64,000 nt of DNA from Bremia lactucae (taxonomy: Eukaryota; Oomycota; Peronosporomycetes; Peronosporales; Peronosporaceae): NCBI RefSeq assembly GCF_004359215.1, contig NW_027152021.1, positions 70,941-134,940 of the forward strand. The letters run 5' to 3'. The position numbers and the translations under genes were made by a program. Positions 53,250 to 63,996 of this stretch are shown here, one piece after another. The number at the start of each line of letters is the position of its first letter. Position 1 is the first letter of the stretch. Below the pieces are notes generated by a model that saw only the letters and a program-made list of their open reading frames with translations, was not told the origin of the DNA and did no database searches.

Positions 53250-53776
53250 ATTTAAAGCGAAAACTTTGTAAGCTGAAGGCCAACGGCCAATTCACCGCGC
53301 CGTATCGACCGTTACTCACTATACGGCCTAGCCAGCCCTCCAGTGCTACGGTTGCTCACGCAACTGTGGACCCAAGCCGCTTTAGGGCTGGGGATCCATC
53401 CGTCCCGCCTCCATTGGTGAAAAGCGCAACTTGACCCTGAGCGTGGCGCTCAAAAACGTCAACGGCGTACAGACAATCTTGCCAAAGAGGAGTCTCGTAC
53501 TCTCAAGAGTTTTCCGACGAAGGTACACAAGCGACTTCACCAGAAAATGGTATTCACCCTAACGACGACGTCGCTTCAGAAGTCTCTCGACGTGGGATTG
53601 GAGGTTTTTCTGCTAGCCGAGCAACGCAGGAGGAGGCCGGAATATCGGTGGCGTCTGTTCTGGCGTTAAAGCACGAGGTGCAACTTATCTGTGATAATCT
53701 TGCTCAAACAAAGAGTTTTCTTGGTGAGTTCCAAGATCGTCTGTTGACGTTGGAAGAGGCCAGCTGGACCCCCTGA
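53250..53776 (+). pseudogene. Antisense accessory ORF of family C
   Basis: It lies on the strand opposite to pol, between the integrase end (53851) and the 3' LTR (53062), and runs inward from the LTR to a stop at 53774. Sections in changing frames: PSRFRAGDPSVPPPLVKSAT; PERGAQKRQRRTDNLAKEES; then an open stretch from about 53514 with FSDEGTQATSPENG, EVSRRGIGGFSASRATQEEA and VLALKHEVQLICDNLAQTKS with FLGEFQDRLLTLEE. The last part has a heptad-like hydrophobic pattern suggesting a short coiled coil. The first half is Pro/Ser/Arg-rich. No known family. Confidence 0.5.
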
Positions 53777-53850
53777 TGAGGATGCAGCAATCTGCGTCAC
53801 AGCCGACACTCGGCGTGGGCGCCTTCCAAATACACATGAGAGGTAACCCT

Positions 53851-54762
53851 CTAGTTATACTCGGTCACCGACCTCATAAGAATTAGCTTTGCTTTTGCCT
53901 TAAGCATCCGCAATTTCTTTTGCTTGTCTTGGCTATCAGTCATTGTATCCCGTACATGTCGTAACACATTTGGTCGCGTTGCGAAAATGTCGCTAACCTG
54001 TTTCTTAACCGTAACAGGGCTGATATCAGCAAGCCGATCGACTGTCCCACCCCCACCAAGCCCTGAATGTAGTGGTAGCGGAAGGGGTGTGTACGTAAAC
54101 CGGAGTATAGCCTTTGGTAACATGCACAGCGTTATTCAACGCGAATTCCACAACTGGGGGTATTGTGCTCAAGCGCTTTGGTACACGCTGCGCAGAACGT
54201 CTTCAATGATGCGATTAATGCGCACAGTTTGACATCGGTCTGCGGATGCTCCGCCGTGGACATGTCCAATCTGGTGCCGAGCACTCGGAAGATCGACTTC
54301 CATAATGTACTAGTGAAGCGAGGGTCTCTATCGGAGACAATTGCCACTGGCACCCCCTGTTACCTAAACACGAACAATAAACAGCCTTGTTTTACCTTCA
54401 CCATCGAGGTATCAGGCACTAAATGAGCCATTTTGCTCAAACGGCCAACAAAGACCACATTGCCCGAAAAATCGGCCAAATCTTTCGGTTGACCAAACAC
54501 AAAATCCATACTGATGGACTTTGAACACTCAGTGGATACGGGTAAACTGACAAGCGGTACCGTTGCATGTGCAAAGGGTTTTAACCCATTTATAGAGTTA
54601 AACACAACCAAAAATTCTGGGTATGGAGCCAATAGGTGTTTCCCGACCGAGATCATCACGAGATACAGTATCGAAAGACTCGCAGAGGATTCGATAGTTA
54701 AGGTCCTCATTGTGGAACTACGATGCGCGGAAAACTTGCGGAATCAGTCGAACAGAATTTAA
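53851..54762 (-). pseudogene. Integrase remnant of family C
   Basis: Minus-strand frames: SKSISMDFVFGQPKDLADFS and VVFVGRLSKMAHLVPDTSMV (54710-54360) with the first catalytic Asp region; VAIVSDRDPRFTSTLWKSIF and RLDMSTAEHPQTDV (54353-54132) with the second Asp; PKAILRFTYTPLPLPLHSGL (54123-53851), then the DSQDKQK region of the integrase C-terminus. It is frameshifted at each border. Confidence 0.85.
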
Positions 54763-55141
54763 GCCTTATTGTACAATATCGATCGAAGCTTACACTTTCT
54801 CGAGTCGACGATTTAATGTCCGAATTATAAACACATTACTGCAATGAGCGCAAAGCATAACCACATACTGGTCATCAGTGGCATATACTGAACGAGCAAT
54901 GATCAAAATGTCACGATTGCACAAGAGCAAGCTCATAATCAGGGCGGCGCGACAAGCCTTTTAAAAAGATTGAACAATGCTGAGTCATACCAGCGTAGTA
55001 TTTTCGCGGTACTAGTGTAAGTAATTGGCGGCTACGCCTAGCCACTTCCGCACACCTTTTGGTTTTTAGGAGCCGACCAGTCAACTATGGTTTTTACCTT
55101 AGCAGGATATGCTCGAAGGCCTCGCTCCGGGTGAAGCATCC

Positions 55142-55769
55142 TCAAAATAGAATCTCTTTTGTGCCGAAAGTGCACTTAGACGCGTTTACATACAGCTTAT
55201 TTGTGCGCATGCACATGTGCACGGATCGCAATTGGGATATGTGGTTTTCCGCATCCGACCGACCCTGCTCTGCACGACCATTAAAAAATGTCATCAAAAA
55301 GTATGAGCACAACCTCAATGAAGACGAAACAGTTGCGTCACTAGACAATTGAAAGTAGCCAGGCATCGGAAAGCCCTTGTGGCAATACCAATCATTCCTA
55401 TATCATGCAGCCTTTGGTGCTGACTGCTGTTAGTGGGATGTCACTAGCTCGCATGAGCAACTGATAATAACCATCGACTAAGTCGAGCGCACTGTACATT
55501 GTACATCCCACCATATTGTTCTGAAGTACATCCTTTTTAGGAAAGGGGGTCTGTGCTGGTATGGTAGCGGCATTAATCTTATAATAAGCATACACAATGC
55601 GCCATTTACCATTTGGCTTTTTGACAAAATATATCGGTGTTGAATGGGAAGATTTACTTTTTCGTACCTTGCCAACCTCGTGCTTATCACGAAACAAATT
55701 CGTCAGTGAATCACACTCTCCTTCGGTAAAGGCCACTCGTGTAACATAAGATTTAGTTCCAGGAACCAA
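55142..55769 (-). pseudogene. Reverse transcriptase remnant of family C
   Basis: GKVRKSKSSHSTPIYFVKKP, NGKWRIVYAYYKINAATIPA, QTPFPKKDVLQNNMVGCTMY and SALDLVDGYYQLLMRASDIP (55769-55398) are the RT fingers and palm with the first catalytic Asp. The later YVNASKCTFGTKEILF (55366-55142) follows the YxDD region, which is lost. RNase H is only traceable around 54770-55060. Confidence 0.85.
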
Positions 55770-56774
55770 GTTGATGTAATGATGAACACTTTGATTGTAG
55801 GGTCAATGCGTGATGAGCGAGGGCAAGATTGCTCTTCGCTTGAGCAGGTCCCTCCCCCTTGAAAAAGAGTTATTCTCAAATAAGGTGGGTGGGCATATGT
55901 GGATGGCGTATGCAAATCACGAAAAACAGTGTATGCTTTGAAGAAGCATGCGCGAATTCTTAATAGCAAATTCCACCATCGGCAAAAACTCGCAATAAGC
56001 TGTATAAGAGATGTTGCACAGATGGTGTATTTTAACATACTACGTCTTGATATTCCTTTAATAAGGTTAAGAAAGGATCCCAGGAATTTTTTAAGGATCG
56101 ACGATCTACTCCGCGCGCTAAATGCCGCCTTTGTATTTTCCAGAAAAGCTTTATCCAGAGGGACGATGAATTTAGCTCAGTGTCTGGTCGAAGATCACCA
56201 CTCCGGGTAGCTCACCCGCCTTTAAGGCCTGGCCAAACTCATTGTTAGAGATTTCGTCTCGCTCTAAAAGAGCATGTAGCGAGGAGATAGCCTCCAGACT
56301 AATATCAATTTCCACTTTGCCAGTCACACTATTAACAAGTGTATATAGCTGTTCATCGGTATCACTGTGCGACATGATAGGCGCGTCGCGCCCCACCCTA
56401 TCGACTTTAATCTTGGTTGTCTGGATGGCGTGACAATACCCGTCATAGTGGTCGGAACATTAGTTTTTTCAAGTTTTACAGGTTCTTAAACCTTAGCATG
56501 CTCTTGATTTAGAACGATGTTCAACCCAACAACCGATGAGGAGTTACATAACTCAAGTTCATCATCTTGTGAGTATTTACGTGTCACTTCACGTGCATTG
56601 ATGACTCTGCCCTAGACCCACAATGCTTTTAGCATTCAATAATTTGTTATTACAACGAGTATTTCTCAACGGAGTACGTGCAATTTCACCAGAAAATAAG
56701 GAGCCGCGCTCGCTAATAATGTTCTTAACGTTAGAACGTTAGGGTCAATTGACTCAGACATCCCAATGTATAAT

Positions 56775-57899
56775 CTAACAAAGTGACGGAATCTGTCGGT
56801 GGCTCACGCCAATAATGCTTTGTTGCCTAGCAAAAGTGAGTTCATGACTCTCCAAAGCCTCACTAGGAACATTGCGCGTGGCGTTTAGAGTGTTAGACCT
56901 CCAGTCGATCCATGGATCATGGCAATCAAGCCAGGACATACCAAGGATGAGATCATATCTCGATTCCAGGTCAAGGACAAGACAGTGTTTCATGCTGTCA
57001 GATTTAAAAAAATAACTCCTAAGTTCAAAGAAAGTTTAGGGACGGTGAAACGACTCCCAATCGCTATGAACAGTGATCGTATCACCTTCATGTGCGGAGC
57101 TCTTATGAACTAGGCTCTGTTGACCCTTTTCTTCTAGATGTTCTACAGAGCCTTGTTCTGCCCTAGTAGGGCGCCCGCCCCTTCTGGGTATCGGCGTTTC
57201 ATGCACCGTACCACATTTATGGTATAAGGTGGGCTACTGCTCTTTCGAGCTTGGCGCGCGTTGCGCAATGAACAAGCCGGGCGTAAGCGTTTCCTGCTCC
57301 CGCACACATAGCATTTACGAGTGTTTTTATGCTGCTTTACAGTTAACTTCTTCTTTTCCCTCCTCAACGAGGCTTAAATCTATGAGTTTTGGCCAATTAG
57401 GCGAACCCGACGTGCTCAAAAAGCTTATACGGTAATCAGCCGTACTAACACGAAGACTTAAAGTCGAACTACGCGCGTAACTCTATGGCAACTGTATCTT
57501 TTAAAGTAACCGGATCTATACAATTCCGTTCGGGCAACGCCCCTCAATTAGACTCCCCATAAAAATGGTCACTAAAATCGCTCCTTGCACTGGGTCTTGG
57601 TGCTTAGCGGCGATACGAGCTCTCATCTCGTAAACATAGCCCCCAAAGATTCATTCAACCTGAAGAGCCGCTAAGAGTCGTGATCGCGTACGAAAAGCTT
57701 GATTAGGCGGTGCAAACATACCAGTCAATTGTTATTTCAGCGAATCCCACGTGAAAAAGCATCATGTATAGACGCGCTGCACGTGAGTGCCCATTGCATG
57801 GCTCTGTCACCGAGCTTAGAAATGGCCAAAGCCACCTTTTCTCGTTCTGTTAAAAACATGACAGAGTTTATGGATATCTACATCTGCTGGATCCAATAA
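56775..57899 (-). pseudogene. Gag and protease remnants of family C
   Basis: 57367-57143 holds a basic region with a damaged zinc knuckle (CYVCGSRKRLRPAC; the conserved His is missing). 56993-56775 reads SRYDLILGMSWLDCHDPWID, the region following the protease core. Gag capsid sequence toward 57899 is recognisable only by composition and position. Confidence 0.7.
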
Positions 57900-58189
57900 A
57901 GGAGTTTATATCCTCCTTACCCTCATATTTTTTTAACAATGGCAGCATAAAGGCGGGCCTTAGGCTTTAAATTAGGCAAAGAAAAGTACCGCGTTGGCAT
58001 ATATGCCGCTTAGTGGTCCTGAAGGGAGAATACATATTGCATTAAAGCTCAAGCCTTGCATCCAGAACCTCTGGGTCCTGAATGCGATAAATTCTATGTG
58101 ATTTAGCCTAAAGAAAGCTTTGAGCTTCTAAAACGCTGCGCGTTTCGCCCCTGAAAGTTGAGAAAAGTCCTGATCTCAGCGGAGTCTTA

Positions 58190-58766
58190 GTCTTACAAAG
58201 TATCAGGCGTAGATAGACTACGAGTGATACCAGATATACCGGAGCTACCTCGCAACTTTCTGATTTGTTAAACTGTTTAGCTCTATAGAATTAAGTGACT
58301 CTGTGAGTCTAAAGTCTCTCTCGCTTCTTGAGTCAGAGGGAGACTTTAAACTCAAAGAGTCACTCAATTTTATAGAAGTAAGCAGTTTAACAATTTAAAA
58401 AGTCGTACAAGCTCGTAAAGCTTAATCAATCCTAGTTTAAGGAATTCAGGGGTTCGTAGAAGCAAGTGCAACTAATGATCGAGAGTATGTACCTTAGGAA
58501 AGCTTATTACTGTAAGCGATCGCAGCGCAAGCCTTAGGAAGGCACTAGACCTTTTTAGGTCAAAAGGGGAACTGAACTTTATTAAGCTTTAAAGTATAAA
58601 TCTAACCACAAAATAGAATCCGGCGACCAGATATCTATGTGGTGGCGATCACTCGTATTACCGGATTTTAATGGTATTACCTATTTTAAAATAGTAAGAA
58701 AGTATTTGGCCCATAATGTGATATGCACCTTACTAGCGATTTATCAACCGAATTATGCCCATTACA
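58190..58766 (-). repeat. 5' LTR of family C element
   Basis: It begins TGTAATGGGC on the minus strand at 58766, directly against the copia frame, and is homologous to 52624-53062. The inner border is uncertain. Confidence 0.8.
58267..58391. repeat. Large imperfect palindrome in the family C 5' LTR
   Basis: Arms 58267-58322 and 58336-58391 (56 bp each, roughly 85 percent matching) flank a 13-bp loop. The 3' LTR copy has only the right arm, so the left arm is a later inverted copy in this LTR. Confidence 0.9.
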
Positions 58767-58768
58767 TA

Positions 58769-60420
58769 TCATGCAAGTACGACGCCACGTCTAGCATAGT
58801 CGCACACAAACTTTAGTCGCACGTCAATGTGCTTAGCATTGATCGATGAAGCTTCGCCTTTAAATTGCTTGATGGCCGCCTGATTGTCGACATGCACCAT
58901 TATGCGTAGAATCGGCGCCACTTGTATCCCGCAAATCATCTCCCGCGTCCTTAGCAAACCTCGTGCAGCCTCAAATGCAGCAACGAACTCTGCTTCAATT
59001 GTTGACAAAGACACACCGACCTGTTTCTTCGCTGTCCAGCCTCCTTGTATGTCATTTAGAAGTATGACACATCCAGTCAGCGATTTTTGATCATTTATGT
59101 CTGCCGCAAAATCTGCGTCGCTGTATGACTCTAGCGTGGGAGTCACGATTCTCGAAGTCATTGGTAATTTCAGTCTTTGTGTTCCGTAAAGATAGCGCGC
59201 AATGCGCTTTGCTCGCTACCAGTCAGAAAATCAAGGCTGCTGGGTTTGACGCGTCACTTTGTGCACCGCAACAGGCCGTGTGCATTGCGCCACCCGCATG
59301 AAACTCCCGACGAGTGACGAAAACATCTTGATTGATAACAGTACTGCTGCGCGTTCAAAGCAGTAAGCCCCCCAAGCGGTATACTATGGAAGTGGCTAGT
59401 CATACCACAGGGGCTCATTATTTATGTTTATTGCTATTATTCATTTATTTTTAACTGTTGGTACTACTGATTATCAAATATTATATTACAGCAATTTTAA
59501 TTTTTCGTATGAAAAATTATACTTTTTAGCCTTTTTTTTTAACATTTGCTGTTAAAGTTCCAATGTTAGGCGGCTCGGCACTTCTTCTGGGAACACATCA
59601 CGATGTTTCCAGAAGAAGTGCCGAGCCGCCTGTCATGCCTGACAGCTTGCTAACCTCGTCATTTCCTTGTAGCAGTACGCACCTATCGGTGCTAGCGCTA
59701 AATACATTCCCAGCCTGTTCTCTCGTGAACGGCCTCCTCCTTTTCGAGGACATACGCCCCGTCGCTGTCGAGGTCCACACGCATGCCCAAAAATTTCCGA
59801 CACACGTCCCAAATCCTTCTTGCCAGATATTTGAGGCTGACGAAGCAACGATCAACTTCTTTTGCGCTGGTGTCGGTTACCAGAAGATCGTCGACATAAA
59901 CGCCAGCCACGACGATGCCATCGCCGTCTTTCTTGCGTTACAGAGACATGTTCGCGGCACAATGTACAAACCCCTCCGGTGTAAGTCTCGTCTGTAACAA
60001 CTGGCTCCACTGACGGCCAGCTTGGTTTAAACCATACAAGCTTTTGCGCAGTCGGAGTACCAAGTCGCTTAGGCTCCTCACACCATGTTCCTTAAGCATC
60101 TTGTAGTTAACATTCATACTTTGAGGCACTTGTAGATAGGTCCTTGAGGTGCTCTTCTTTATCTGCCTTGACTTAAGCGTTCGGAATATCCCCGTGCATT
60201 GCAGGTAATTTCCACGTTACCGCTAGGGTTGGTATGGCTTCACTTTTGATATATCCATAACAGCTGCGAAAGTCAACCGTAGTCTTCGCCCAGGACTTAA
60301 TCGTTACCGAATGCGACCAGTCGTGCCTTGAACCGTTCTATGTCGCCATTCGCGTCCGTCTTTGTCTTGAATCCCGACTTTGTGTGCAGCGCATTGCCTT
60401 ATTCTGGACGCTTTATCAGC
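58769..60420 (-). pseudogene. Ty1/copia pol: RT and RNase H, interrupted
   Basis: RT on the minus strand: KSWAKTTVDFRSCYGYIKSE, then LVLRLRKSLYGLNQAGRQWS (60129-59938) and AGVYVDDLLVTDTSAKEVDR (59910-59698) with the YVDD catalytic box. These are the KSLYGLKQ and YVDD signatures of copia. A gap of unrelated gypsy bits (59330-59630) follows. RNase H is SYSDADFAADINDQKSLTG and CVILLNDIQGGWTAKKQVGV, with AEFVAAFEAARGL and VHVDNQAAIKQFKGEASSIN (59161-58769). It stops at the family C LTR and resumes at 52205. Confidence 0.88.
59569..59630. repeat. Perfect 22-bp inverted repeat made of gypsy RT sequence
   Basis: Arms 59569-59590 and 59609-59630 (ggcggctcggcacttcttct...) flank 18 bp. The sequence corresponds to the family A linker before RT (EVPSRLP at about 30358-30385), present here in both orientations inside copia DNA. 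Confidence 0.95.
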
Positions 60421-60529
60421 ATACCCCACGTACTTGAGGAGATATATCTTCAAATAAATAATGCCGAAGTGACTTGACTTCAGCATCCCGAGAGGATTAA
60501 TTCCTCGGGAGCCTGTGGATAAATCCCAA

Positions 60530-63465
60530 CAAAACAACCGAGACATTGAATGTCTTGATTAATGACGGATCAAGAGAAGGCGCTTATACTCTTGATCTGT
60601 ATGCGCCTCCAAAGTTAGCTTAGGAGATAATTCAATACCAACCCTAGATCCCAAGCGGTTCTTGAGAGATCTGCACAGTGGTAGAATCAAGCAGATATGA
60701 GTACTCGTCGAGAGGACAAATACGTAACCGATATTCGGTCAGCGGTAATCTTGGCAGAGAGCGAACGGGTTCTCAGCAGCTCATCGATGGACAAAAGTGT
60801 TCTCGATGTGAAGGCTCGGATTAAGAGATACACTTCTCGATCCTGGGAGTCACTAAAGACAAATCCTTTATACAAGGATTTGATTGAATTCAGGGATGTA
60901 TACCCCAAAAGTTCAATGCGAGTTGCCTAAGAATAAAGACACTCGACATGTTATCGAGCTTAAACCGGGCTCGAAGCAGTGGCCACTGCCTCATGAACAA
61001 GTACTTGCGATCGATAAATTCTTTATCGAACGATTAAAATCGGGCGATATGAGAGAGTCAATATCCCCACATAGCTCTCCGACCTTCTGTGTGCAAAAGG
61101 CCACATGAGGGAGGCGGGTAGTGCTGGCATTCAATAAACTGAATGCTGCAACGGTACCAGCTCAAACGCCGATACCTAGAAAAGACGTAATCATAGATGG
61201 TATGTCTAATAGTACCATCTTTTCGTATATGTATCAGATGGATGGATTTAATAAGATCCTTTTGCGTGAACGGGACATCCCGTACATATCAGTGAGCACT
61301 CCCAGCGGGATGCTTTGGAAATGGCTAGTATGCCACAAGGGCTTAGTGACGCCCCTGCAACATTCAACATGCGTAACGAATCTGTTGAGACCGGTGCGAG
61401 AACTCGCTCCGACTTATTTTGACAATAAATTCGTCCATAGTCGAGCCATGGACGGAACGATGGACGTGAAATTTCATTAGTCTCACGTTCGTCAGGTTCT
61501 TTCACTTATACGAAAGCATTAGTTGTACGCAAATCTCAAGGGGTGTATATTCGCTGCAAGCGAAAAACCACTTCTTGGATGCATCGTCGGAAAAAACGTC
61601 GTGCGCCCTGATCTTGAAAAGATCAAGGCAATTACCGACTGGCCAGTTCCACTCGATGTCAAGGGACTTAGAAAGTTGTTAGGGCTAGCGGCGCAATATT
61701 GCACAAGTACTCACGCAATTATGCCGAGATGACAGTTCATCTCTCTCGTTTCTTAAAAAAGACGAGATATGGTTAGTGAACGCTGATAGTCAGCGTTTCT
61801 TTAAAGGTATCAAGCAAAGCTTGATGTAATCGCCAATCTTGGTCATTGCAGATCAAGACAGACCATTCGATGTGGTCTGTGACGCCAGCAATTTCGCAAT
61901 CGGCTGTGTGTTAATGCAATACGATACAGACGGCGTGGAGTGCATCGCCTGTTGCCAATCGCGTCAGCTGCAACCAGCTGAACGCAATTACCCAGTGCAT
62001 TACAAGAAACGTTTTGTCATGAAATATGCACTGGCTAATTTAGGGTCTATCTCCTCGAAGATAGACCGTTCATCGTATATACGGACCATGCGTCATTACG
62101 CACGGCCGTAAACAGCTTACACCTTTCGCAAAAAAATGGCGAGGTCACTATTCTTCTTCGCGGAGTATAATTTCTCGTGGAATATGAACCAGGACGACTT
62201 AATGTCGTCGCCGATGGGTTATCACGGCGACCCGATTTTTAGCCTGCTGCGCATTCCAACAGTGATAATAATCTCACTGTTGCAACACTCATTTCAAGTG
62301 TTCCGTCATCAACTTTGTTGGATGACATAAAGAAAGCCTACACAGAAGATAAGGACCTTCTGCGCTTAATGGATCATCTGATAAATCGATCCGATAATTC
62401 TTTTAAGGATTTAGTGGCTTTATATCAATCGTCATCCGATCGATACACAACACGCAACGGCTTATTGTATTACACAGCCGTTTCCGGCGACACTCCTCGT
62501 CTCGTCGTCCCAACCCACGATTATTTGCGCTTGCGCATCATGTATATGTCACGATACACCAACAAGTGGGCATTGTGGACGTGAGAAGACTTATCTCACA
62601 GTAAGTCTCGACTTTTACTGGCCCAGCCAGTATCAGTTCGTGCGCAAGTAGATTCGTGCTTGAGATAGATGGTCAGACGGAACATGTAAATCGCGTCCTC
62701 GAAAAGATATTTCAAAGTTATGCCCAATTGTATACGAATAGGAGCGAGTTTTTACCGTTAATCGAATTTGCCATCGACAATTCGGTGCACGCGTCTGCAA
62801 CGCATCCACCGTTCTTCGTGAATGGCTTACGCCATCCACGCATACCCACTCAATAAATGGAATCCTTTAGTTTAAAGGGGGGGGGACTCGCACGAGAAAA
62901 CCATTTTTGGCTCATGCTCATCATCGCGGCGAAGTTAACAACGACGCGAATGAAGTCGACGTCGATTGCTTCGACATCGAAGATGTGAAAGATCATATGG
63001 CAGTGCACACAAAGCGCACGAAAAAGACAAAACAAATGAGACATCAGAAAAATTTCTGCTAGCTCGAGAATCAGTAATCCGTTTCGTACAGGATTCCATT
63101 GCAAACGCAATGGACCGTCAGAAACGAAACGCAGACAAACATGAAAGAGCAAACATTGTTTCATTTAAAATTAATGGCCTAGTACTACTCTATTCAGTAA
63201 ACTTACCTAAGCGATTAGTCACTAATGTGGGCAGCAGTAAGCTACTACCCAAGTTCATTAAGCTATTCCGTGTACTGCATCGCAGAGGCAATGCGTACAC
63301 AATCGAATTGCCACGTAGGATGCGAACGCATCCTACGTCTTACGTTGGTCCGCTCCAATCGTACCATCAGTACGCGGTTTCCTCCAAGGACGTATCTGAC
63401 TACCCTTTTAAAGAATTCCTAAATACAAGATTCTTGTGGTCACGAACCAGATTCTCATGTTGAAT
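60530..63465 (+). mobile_element. Ty3/gypsy family B element, copy B2 (5' truncated)
   Basis: Plus-strand pol: linker KYVTDIRSAVILAESERVLS (60697-60930), RT start MRESISPHSSPTFCVQKAT with AATVPAQTPIPRKDVIIDGM and STPSGMLWKW (60884-61480; YFDNKFVH replaces the YxDD motif). RNase H VIADQDRPFDVVCDASNFAI and QLQPAERNYPVHYKKRF (61839-62111), pre-integrase SSVPSSTLLDDIKKAYTEDK (62300), integrase core IDGQTEHVNRVLEKIFQSYA and EFAIDNSVHASATHPPFFVN (62656-62856), and the C-terminus IELPRRMRTHPTSYVGPLQS (to 63463). The HHCC part and the first half of the core are deleted near 62630. It is non-functional. Confidence 0.88.
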
Positions 63466-63996
63466 CATGAGATTTTCATGTCGGGTCCGAAAATCCTCGA
63501 AATTGCGATGAGCTGAAGACAGATCATCACGACGAGCGTGATATTTTCTTTCGTACTCCAACACTAAGTACGCACTCTTCGAACGATTTTCCAACCGTTC
63601 GATATAGTGAGCTTGGACCGTCTGCTCCAACGAGTAACATTTATCATGCTCGTGTCCAAGGTTCTCCTCCAATACATGGAGATAGCGATCGAGTTTGTCG
63701 ATCTTCGACTCTAGATCCGACACACGGTTCGGATCTAATTTTTTCCTCCTTCACCTCTACCATTGGTGGATTTAACGGTGGTCAACGTTTCCTTGTGGAA
63801 CGTATTCTAAACCACCGTGATGTGAAGCGGCAGCGAACGAGGTATCTTGTTCGCTGACGCGGTTATCCACCTTCACATGACAGCTGGGAGCCTCATTCCC
63901 AGCTGGTTGCTGACGTTGAGGGCCTCGTCCGTCAGTATGACGAGACCCATCCGATGATTCAGAAGGTCCATCAGAAAACACGCGCCCCTGGCGCAT
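63400..63996 (-). pseudogene. Antisense accessory ORF of family B (coiled coil)
   Basis: It lies opposite to pol and starts to the right of the pol end. The frame from ATG 63996 (MRQGRVFSDGPSESSDGSRH) is Gly/Ser/Gln-rich and probably disordered, ending at 63772. After a frameshift an open 107-codon frame (63723-63400) reads SDLESKIDKLDRYLHVLEEN, YSLEQTVQAHYIERLENRSK, YLVLEYERKYHARRDDLSSA and RTRHENLMIQHENLVRDHKN. This is a strongly charged, heptad-rich coiled coil. Its end overlaps the last codons of B2 pol by about 65 bp on the other strand. No signal peptide, membrane span or known domain. It may extend beyond the window. Confidence 0.6.

Larger units (their letters stand above)
52586..58766 (-). 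mobile_element. Ty3/gypsy family C element, degenerate, nested in copia
   Basis: LTR (58766-58190), gag (about 57900-57143), protease (56993), RT (55769-55142), integrase (54762-53851), a plus-strand ORF (53250-53776) and 3' LTR (53062-52586) lie in order on the minus strand. Pol is in many short frames. It interrupts a copia RNase H. Confidence 0.85.
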
